This document shows positions 1 through 9,600 of a stretch of DNA of 13,650 nt, piece by piece. Under the pieces are notes generated by a model, which saw nothing but the letters and a program-made list of their open reading frames with translations, was not told the origin of the DNA and made no database searches. The translations under genes were made by a program, and so were the position numbers. Position 1 is the stretch's first letter. Each line of letters opens with the position of its first letter. This stretch comes from Gammaproteobacteria bacterium. GTDB taxonomy: Bacteria; Pseudomonadota; Gammaproteobacteria; Poriferisulfidales; Oxydemutatoraceae. The stretch is from the NCBI GenBank assembly GCA_007570905.1, contig RKSI01000086.1, forward strand, positions 1-13,650, given 5' to 3'.

Positions 1-3000
1 AGGACGCCGCGGCTAATCAGGCCGTATTCATTGCTGCCGTCGGCCTGCGCGGGGCCGGCGGCGCCTGCGGGATGGCGCACTGTGTAGTCGGCGGTGGTGG
101 CGCCCTGATTGGCGCCGGCAAACGGGACAATCCGGTACGGCGCATTAAAACTGCGCAGGCGAGCCGGGTTGTGGTAAAGAACCACCTCGGCGCTGCCGCC
201 CTGTTCCGGCAGGCCGGCGCTGGTGGCGCCGCGCACGCCGTAGGTAAGGCCGTTGCCATGAATAACGGCGGACACGCGCGATGCGGTCGCGGCCAGTTGC
301 GTGTCGGCGGCGGTGAACGCGCCGGTCAACTCCAGCGTCAGCGTCTCGTGCGGCTCGCGGACGCCGTCCCGGCGCGCCGTGAAACTGCGCCGCGCGCTGC
401 GGCTGCTTGCGGGTATCGTAATCGTGTGGCTTAACTGCCGGTCGGCGAGGTCGTCCGCGGCGATGCCGGTGAAGCGGTAATCCACCCGCACAGCCTCGGT
501 CGGAATGCCGCCCGTGAGTTGAATATCAAAGTGCGCGGTGTCGCTGCCTGTCTGCCCCAGAAAAGCCGGGAAGGTGCCTCTCTCGTTCACCAGCGGCGGG
601 CTAATCGGGCTTAGTGACACGATGACCGGGTCGCTGTCGCGGATGGTCAGCGTCGCCGACGGGCGCTGCTGCCCCGCCTGCCCCGGGCGGCCCAGCCGCA
701 AATCGGAGCCGGGCGCGCTGACGCCGGTCAGCGTCAGCACGGCTGTTACGGTAACGCGGTTGTAGCCGTCTTGCAGCAGCGGAATGGTCGCCGCGGCCTC
801 GCCGGCGCCGGGCCAGCCCGCCGGCAGCGTGATGACGCCGCGCCCGCCGGCAAAACCGGGCGGCGTCGCGTAGTTGACGCCGCGCACCGCCGTGCCGCCC
901 AGCGTATAAGTCACCGTGGCCGTCGCGTTCAGGTTGGCGGGGGCCGCCTGCAAACTGCTGCCGATGCCCCTGAGACGCACCATGACATCGGTGGCGGCCT
1001 CGGTGACCGCCAGCGAGACCGGCTCAACGAACAGAATGTCGCTCGCATCGGCCCGGATAATCGCGCCGATGCCGGGCGGGCTGTCGAAGATATCGTCGAG
1101 GTGCGCGCCGGGGCCGGGGCTCGCGGCAAAATTGCCGGTCAGCGTTACCAGGATATTTTCCTGCAACTCGGTGGTGTCGTCGCCGACCACCGCCAGCGTG
1201 ATGGTCTTTGTCGTGTCGCCGGCCTCAAAAGTCACGGCGCCCGTGCCGCACGGCCTGGTCGGGGTGGGCGCCGGGCTGATGCACAGGTAGTCGGCGTCGG
1301 GCGTGGCGCTGCCGCCCAGCGAGTAGTGGGCAACCAGGGTCTCGCCGGTGTCAAAAACGCCGCCGGAAAGGCCGAAATCAAACCGCACTTCGCGCCGGTC
1401 GCCGCTGCGTTGCGGCTCCAGCACCGACCGGTCGCTCTCGCGCGCCGACGCGACGATGCTGATTCTTTCATCATCGGTGATGTCAAAAGAGGCCCGCCGC
1501 TGCGATGTGAACGGCGCCAGCGACGCCTCGGTGGGAGGCTGCGGGTTGGACAGTTCCAGCACGACGCTCTCGGCGGCCTCGGCCAGCATGTCGTCCAGCG
1601 GCACGAACCCGATGTCCACCCGGCCTTGCCCGGCCCGGAAAGTCATCGTGCCGCGGCGCGTGGCGGCGTTGAAGGTCACATCGGCGCCGTGCACAACCCG
1701 GTAGTCGTCGCCGTGGCGGGCGCCGCCGGTCAGTTCGTAGTCCACCGTCACCTGCCGGGTGGGAACCAGCGGGCCGTTTTCATCCACCAGCCGGAAGGTC
1801 ATCGTCGGCGTCACCGCGTCGCCCTCCTCCACCGTGCGCGGCAACACGGACGGCTGCACAAGCGGCACCGGGTCGCCGGCGATGACCGAAGTGATGGCCG
1901 TGCCGGTAACGCCGACATCGCCGAAAGCGCCGCTGATGCCGGCGGTGCTGATGGCGAACTGAAAGCCCTGAAAATCCGGCTCGGTCTCGCGGTCGCGCGT
2001 GACGCGCAAGTCCAGCCGCCAGACGGAGGCGCCGGCGGCGAACACCGCGGTGCCCGACAGCGGCAGCGCCGCAAGGCCGGTGAAGTCGGCCGCCGTCGCC
2101 GAGGTCACGCCGGCGACGGCTTCGGCGCTCCACGACACCGCCAGAGTCGTGCCGGCGGCGGGGTCCAGGTTCCACGGCACCGTCAGCGTCGTGGATGGCA
2201 CGTTGCCGCCTGTCAGCGTCAGCGTGAAAGTCGCGGTGCCGCCTTCGGCCACCGCCCCCTGCGGCCCGCGCAGCAGCAGGTTCAGCGGGTCGTTGTCCAC
2301 GATGGTGTAGATGGCGCGCGCCGCGGTGCCTGGCGGCGCGTTGCATCTGTTGGCGAGTTCCAGCACGATGGTCTCATCCGCCTCGTTGAAGTTGTCGGCG
2401 AGCACCTGAACCCGCGCAAGCCTGAAGTTTGTGTTCGGGTTGACCACACTCTGAAACACGATGACGCCCTGCTCGGCAAGCCGCGGCTCAATCGTGTAGT
2501 CGCCGGCCACCAGCGCATAGTCGTGCACGCCGGCGACGGGCTGCACGCCGAGGGCGCCGGTGGCGTCGCCCCTGAACCCCCACAGCACCGTCGCGGTCGC
2601 GGCCTGCGGCGGGCTGAGCACGACGGCGAGGGGGGCGATTTCGCCCGGCGCCTGTCCGCCGGCATTCACAAGAGGCTCGGCGACGCTGAGGGACGATGTC
2701 GTGCCCAGTCCGCCGGTGGGGGTCTGCACCAGCAGCGCCGCGCCCGCAGGCGTGGCGTCGCTGTAAATGCCGCTCAGGCCGCCGGTCGGCGTCGTCGAGA
2801 AATGCGGAAACAGCACCACGCCGGAAGGCTGCGGGCTGAAAACCCGCACGGTGTAATACTCGGCCTGTTCGCCGCCGCCGTCATCGTCCCTGTACGGAAT
2901 GCGGATGGTGGAAAATGTGCTGCCCGCCGCAATCAGCCCGAATCCGGTGATGGGGGCGCCTGCGGCGCGCTCGCCGTAGGCAAAGCCGCCGCTGATGGTG

Positions 3001-3640
3001 CGGCCCGCCTGAAAGTCCTCGCCGAGGGCGACCGAGGCCGGCGGGAAGTTCAACTGCGGATTAAGCACCGGCGGAACGGCCACATCCCACTGGTAGGCGA
3101 TGGCGTGCGACTGCGGCTCGTTCACCTCCACAATCCACTCGGCTGTCTCCCCCTCGCAGGACTGCGGCGGCGCCGTAACCGACAGCGTCGGAACGCCGGT
3201 GCTGGGGGCGATGGTGTGCGCCGCCAGTATCCGCTGGCCGAGCAGGTTCACCATATGGAGATTGGTGCCGCCGGTGGGGTCGTCCAGCCCGGAAATGACG
3301 ATGTCGTATATCTCCTCGCCCTCGGTGTCGGGGTCGCGGCACAGGTAATAGCCGACGAGCAACTGGCGCTGGCCCGCCGGAAACCCGACCGTCCCGCCCG
3401 GGTAGGCGTTGTTCGGAAACGCATTGTTGCCGACGCGGAAACCCGCGCCGGGGCAGAAGTCCTCCGGGTCCGCCGGGTCGCGGCCAGCCCCGCTGTTCGG
3501 CCTGACTTGCCAGTTCACCGACACCGTCGTCGGGTGGTCCAGGCCGCTGGAGAGGCGCAGCAGAACCAGGCGCAGGTCGCCTTCGTCGGCGCGCAAGGCG
3601 GCGGGGGTGAGTTGCTGGTTCAGCGCCGCCACATCCAGCA
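1..3640 (-). repeat. Calx-beta block 2, about eight modules plus a partial one
   Basis: Approximate modules are 3640-3200, 3200-2740 (degenerate), 2740-2300, 2300-1870, 1870-1480, 1480-1050, 1050-635, 635-250 and a partial one to the window edge. Signatures seen include LADNFNEADETIVLEL, PLDDMLAEAAESVVLEL, VVGDDTTELQENILVTL and RRDGVREPHETLTLEL. Boundaries carry VDNDP, AGDP, TDDE and RDSDP. Cys pairs occur in 3640-3200 (DFCPG and YYLCRD) and 1480-1050 (DYLCIS and RPCGTG). The degenerate modules lack one or more acidic positions. The block continues beyond the window. Confidence 0.75.
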
Positions 3641-6600
3641 CGCGCGGCGGATTGACGATGAGGGCCACCACATCGGAATCGGAGCCGCCGGTGACGCTGT
3701 CGGTGACCGTCAGCCGGAAGTAGCGCGGCAGCGCCACCGTGCCCTGGTGCGCGCGCAGCGCCACCGTCGGTCTGGCGGTGTCGGCGCCGCTGAGTTGCGT
3801 CAGCGCGGCGGCGGGGTCGGTGCTGGCGACGGGCGGGGCGTTCACATCGTCGGCGGCCACCTGCTGCCACGAATACCGCAGGCGCCCGGAATCGGCGCCG
3901 GCGCCGCGCGCTGCGCGGCTGCCGCTGCCGTCGAGCATCACCGAGATGCCTTGCAGCGGCGCATACAGCGTCTGGTCGGGGCCGGCGCTGGCGCTGGCGC
4001 CGACGCCGCTGAGATAGGTTACGACGACTTCATCCGAGCCGGTCAGGCCCTGCCGGTCGGTCGCGGTCAGCCGCAGCGTTACGGCGCCGCTGGTGCCGCG
4101 CTGGATATTGACGACGCTGATGACGGGGTTGAGTGCGTTGTAGGCGGTTTCGCCGCGCCCGAGCGCCGCGTCGGTGGAGAAAACAACCGGCGGAAACGAC
4201 GGGCTTTGGCTCCACTCATAGCGCAGCGGGCTGCCGTCCGGGTCGCCGGCCATGGCGCCGGCAATCCGGAATTCCTCGTTCTCGTTGACCATGATGGCAT
4301 CGCCCGCCTCCACCACCGGCGGCTGGGTGTCATTGACGAGAATGCGGAAGATGCGGCTGTCTCCGGTGGTGGGGGCGTAATCGTGGTTCAACCCGGGGCA
4401 ATTGCGGCCGTCATCAGTCCACGATCTGTTGTGGAGAAGACAAGAGATACGGCGGTTGTCTGACCAATGCGTGACAACCGTATAGCGGAGGTACAGCGTG
4501 GTGGGTCGGTCCACATCCGGCGCGCGGAACCACAGGTCAAACCAATTGGCGGGGTTGTCGGCGCCAAAAATCGCCGACTGCGGGCCGGGCGGCTCAAGCG
4601 ACGGGCGGGGCGGCGGCGGCCCAAACGCGATGCGGAGCGGGTCATCATCGGGCAGCGGCAACGCGAGGGTGACATGATTTCTGTCCACCAACTGCCAGAC
4701 ATGCCTTTCAACCCTGTTAAACCGGATATCCCCCGAATAAGGCACGCGCACGCGAACCCGGTTGCCCTCGTTGACCCGGTAAGAATCCGGTATCCAGCCG
4801 TCCTGCTGCCTGTACCTTTGGGAAACCCAGGGCGACCCGGGCGCGGTATGAGGCGTCAGCCTGACCGTCACCTGCACCATGCTGCTCTGCTGTGCGAAAG
4901 TGTCGGTTACCGTGAAGCGGAAGTGCACCGGGGTCACGACATTGTAGTGCGGCGGCGTGAAACTCGCGATGGTGGAAGTGCTGTTCCTCAGCGTCAGCGC
5001 GAGGGGGTTGCCGCCGGACACCGCGGCGGCGCCGGGCGTGTTGGACACAATCTGCTCCCACAGGTACACCAGGTCGGCCCGGGTGCCGACGGCGTTGCGG
5101 CTGGCGTCGGCGTTCAGAATGGCCACCCTCGTCGGGTTTCTGTCGTTTTGCCAGAAGGATCCGGTCTCCGCGTACGGGTTGAAGGTTCCGGGCACCGAGA
5201 ACGGGCCGATGGTCGGCGGGCTGCTGTCGCGCACCGTCACGCTGATGGTGTCGGCGCCCGCCAGCCCCTGGCTGTCGGTTACCGCCAGTTCCAGCGTGAA
5301 CGACTGCGTTCCCGGGGCCGCCGCAATGTCGGGGAAGGTAACGACGGCGGTGCCCGTCGTCGCGGCGATGCCGACGCGCGGCGACGCCGGGTTGTCCGGG
5401 TCGGGCGCGATTTGCCGCCACGCCCAGGTCAGGCCGGCGTCGCCGTCCGGGTCGGACGCGGCGCCAGCTATCGTCGCGCTGGTGCCTTCAATGGCGATGG
5501 CGATGTCGGCGGGCAGCGCAACCGACGGCGGCTCGGTGTCGTTGACGGTTACCAGCGCGGTGGCGCTGGCGGCGGCGTCAATGTAACCGGGGCGGCTCGC
5601 CACCGCGTCCAGCCGGAACGCGTACTGGGTCGGCGCGGCGACATCCGGCGCGACAAACGACGCGCTTGCGGTGTCGGCGCCGCTCAGTTGCACGGCGGCG
5701 CCCGCGGTCTGCGTCCAGCGGTAGGCCACGGTGGAGGTGACAAAGCGCATGTCCTGCATCGCCGCGCCGCCGAGGATGACGCGCTGTCCCTCGTTGGCGG
5801 CCTGCGCCGCAATGCCGCCGACGGCGAGCGGCGGCAGCGCGCGTTTGCGCACGGTGATGACCAGCGTCGCCGAGGCGCTTTGCCTGCTGACGCTTGCCAG
5901 GTCGTTCACCGTCAGCCGGAAGTAAAACGCCTGTTCATCGGCCACGATGTCCGGCGCGACAAAGGTCGTCGCGGCGGTGCCGGTGGAAGTCAGCACATAG
6001 CCGAACTGGTCTTCGGACAGCGGCGGGTCGGCCGGGTCTTCCGACAGCGCCTGCTGCCACAGGAACGACAGGCCGGCGGTGTCGTCGGCGGTCAGCGCCG
6101 AGCGGCTTTCACCGCCGTCCAGCACCACCGTGTCGCCGACGAACACCGTGCGGTCAGGCCCCGGATTGGCGCGCGGCGGCGTGTTGTCGCGGATGCGCAC
6201 CGTGACCGAACCGGTCGCCGCGAGGCCGGCGGCATCGGTCGCAACCAGCACCAGCGTGAAACTGCGGCTGACGCCGGAGCCGATGTCCGGCCACACAAAC
6301 ACCGAAGTGGCGGTGGTGGCGGCGGGCGCGCCGGCGGTGGTTACATTGAAGACGGTCAGCGCGCCGGCGTCGCTGAGTTCCTGCGGCAAATCCCACGCGA
6401 GCATCACCGCGCCGCCGTCCGGGTCGGCGGCGGTGGCGGTCAGCGTCGTGCTTTCGCCCTCGTTAACATCAATGAAGGCGTCGGCCACATCCACCGCCGG
6501 CGGCTGCGCGTCGTGAATCGTGAACTGCACCATGTCGCTTGCCGAGGCGCTCATGCCGCCGCGCGCGGCGGTGGCGGTGAAGCGGAAAACCAGCGTCGCC

Positions 6601-9600
6601 GACGCGGCGACATTCGGCGCCGTGAAACTGGCGCGTTGGCTGTCGGCGCCGCTCAGTTGCACCGCTGCGGGGTCGCCGTCGGCGATGGCCGGGGCGCCGT
6701 CAAAGTCGCCGGCCACCTGCGTCCAGCGGAAGGTCAGGAAATCGCTGGCGGTGTCGCCCGCGGCGCGCGTGCCGGTCGCCGCCAGCGTGATGGTCGCCGC
6801 AACCAGCGCGCCGCCGTCGCCGACGACGCCCTCGGCGACGCTGCGGTCGGCGCCGGCGTCGGCGGTGGGCGCAGGCGGCGGCGCCGCCGCGTCGCTGGAG
6901 TTGATGACGCCGCTTTGCGAAGTAACCGCGCCCAGCCTGGTTGCCGCCCCCTGCGGGTTGCTGATGACGACATGCCAGGTTTCGGCGTTCTCATCAAGCG
7001 TGTCGTCAAAGGTCGGCGCCGACACGCCCACCTCGCGCGCGCCGCTCGGGATGGTCGCGGTGCCGGACGGGAAGGTCGTGCCGGCGGCGGCGGCGCCGAA
7101 GTCGGCCACGGTTACGGGGTTGGCGCCGGCGCCGGCGACCGACCAGTCCACGCCGATGGTTCCGTCGGAAACCTCTTCGGTGCGGCCAAGACGGACAGTG
7201 AAGGTCAGCGCCGCGCCCTCATCCACCCGCGGCGCGGCGGAAACCGAAAGACTGCGGCCCACCGGCGCGGCCAGCGTGATGACGACGCTGTCGGTCGTCG
7301 CGCGCATCGTTACGGTGTCGGTTACCGTCAGTTCAAAATACTGCGTCGCCGGCAGCAGCGGCGCGCTGAAAGTGGTGGCGGCGGCGCGCGGCGCCGCCAG
7401 TTCGGCGCGGTCGCCCTGCGGCCCGCTGAACGCGCCGCCGTTCGCGTCGGTCTGCCGCCACCAGTAGCGCAGTTGGCCGGTGTTGCCGGGGCCGCGCGCG
7501 TCATGGCTGGCGCCGCCGTCCAGCGTGATTTCCTCGCCGGTGATTCGCGTCTGGTCGGGGCCGGCGCGCGCCACAGGCGCCGCGCCGCTGCGCACGACGA
7601 CTTGCTGCGTGTCGGTCGCCGTCAGGCCGACGGAGTCGGCAACTGTCAGCGTCAGCGTCAGGCCGTCGGTGGTTCCCGCCGCAACGCCCGGCCAGGTGGC
7701 GACGGCGGCGGGGTTGGTGTTGTCGTCAAAGACAACGCCCGGCCCGCTCCATAGCGCGGTCAGCGCGTCGCCGTCGGGGTCGGCGATGACGGCGGCGAGG
7801 GTTGAGGTGGTGTTCTCGACGACGCTCAGGCCGCCGCCCGCCTGCGCCGACGGCGGCGCGGTGTCGCGGACGCTGACGGCGTGCACGGCGGCGGCGCTGG
7901 AAGAGCGGTAATCGGCGGCGGCGGCGGTGGCGACGACGCGGAAATAAACGGCGGTCCGGCTGACCACCGACGGCGCCGTCCACGCGACGCTGATGCCGCC
8001 GCCTGCGGGCACCGCGCCGGACGGATTGTCAATCTGCGCGTAGTTCGGGTCGCCGCGGACAACGGCGGTGTCGGTGGTGGCGTTGGCCACCTGCGTAACG
8101 CTGTATTGCAGCACCGCGTCCGGCGGCGTGGCGGGCGGGCGGCTGACGACGGCGGTGAAGGCGGCGGGCGTGTTCTCGGCCACCGGCGCGGCGGCGCCGA
8201 AGGCGATGCCCGGCGCCGGCAGCGGCGGCTTGTCGCGCAGCATGACGGCGGCGCTCGCCACCTGCGGAACCCGGCTGACCGTGCCGCCGCCGGCGCCGAC
8301 CGCCACATTGTTCAGCGTAACCGCCAAAGTCTCCGCGGCCTCGGCCTCGCCGTCGTCGGTGATGAGCAACTGGATTTGCGCGCCCGGCGCGCCCGGCGGG
8401 ATGATGGTGGTTCCGGCGGGCACGCCCGGCAGCGTGTTGACGACGCTGTAATCATCCGCCGCGACGCCGGAGACACTCCAGGTAAAGGCGACCAGGCCCT
8501 GCGAGGGCGCCGGCGCGGGCGGGTTGGTGGGCGTGAGCATCAGCACCGTGAAAACCGCGGTGCGGCCTTCGGTTACCTGTCCGTCGGGGCCGGTGATGGC
8601 GATGAAAAGCGGGTCGTTTTGCGGAATGCGAACCGTCGCGCGCGCCGCCGATTCGCGGATGATGACATTGTCTATCGCGCCGTAGGCCAAAGCCAGATCC
8701 TCGGCGCCGACGGGCCGCAAACGCCCGGTGAAAGGATCCAGCACCAGATCTTCAACCAGTTCCGCGTCCAGAAAGACCAGGTCTATGCCGTAAGCCTCCG
8801 CCGCCTCGTTCAGCGTGTCGTCCACGACGCTTGCCGGGCCGGGCGCGCGAACCGGGAAGTCCACGCGGCGCCGGTTGTCGGCGAAGGCCAGGCCCAGCTG
8901 CGCGGCGGTGGCGGTGGTGTAGTCGCCGAGGGCGGCGCTGCCCGGCGCCGCCGTTACGCCCAGATAAAACGGGCTGCGCTGTATGGGCGTGTTGGCCGGC
9001 GGGCTGAGGATGACGGCGGAGAGCGTCGCCGCGCCGCCTTCGGCGATGTCCACCGACTGTTGTTCCCAGCCGATGACGATCGGGTCGTCATCTTCAATGC
9101 TGACGACGCTGAGTTCGGACTGCAGGGTGACATGGCGGTCGCGCACCGTCGAGCGCAGCGCCTGCGGGCCGGTTGCCACCGTCGTGGTCGCCAGCCGCAG
9201 CACCAGATGTTCGGTGTCTTCGGGCACCGCGTCCTGGATGGTGGCCAGGTTGAAGCAGTGCTCCAGGTTGTCGCGGTTGAACGGGCCGAGACGCCTCGCC
9301 GCGCCCGCGCCGATGTCGGAGGGGGTGGCGTAAGTGTTTGGATCGCCGCCGACGACATCCGGCTCGTCGGCGCCGAAAACCGGCGCCACCGCGACATACA
9401 CATTTCTGCCGGGCCTGAACTCCGCCGGCGGCGGCGACGACACCGCCACGCACACCCGCGCGCTGCCGCCCTCGGTCAGCGTGTAATCGCGGCGGAAACC
9501 GACGGTGGTGCGAAAGTCGCTTTCGGCGATGGCGATGGTGGAAGTGACCAGCCCGGTGCGCCCCCTGCGCGTCGTCAGGCCGACCTGGCCGACGCGGGCG

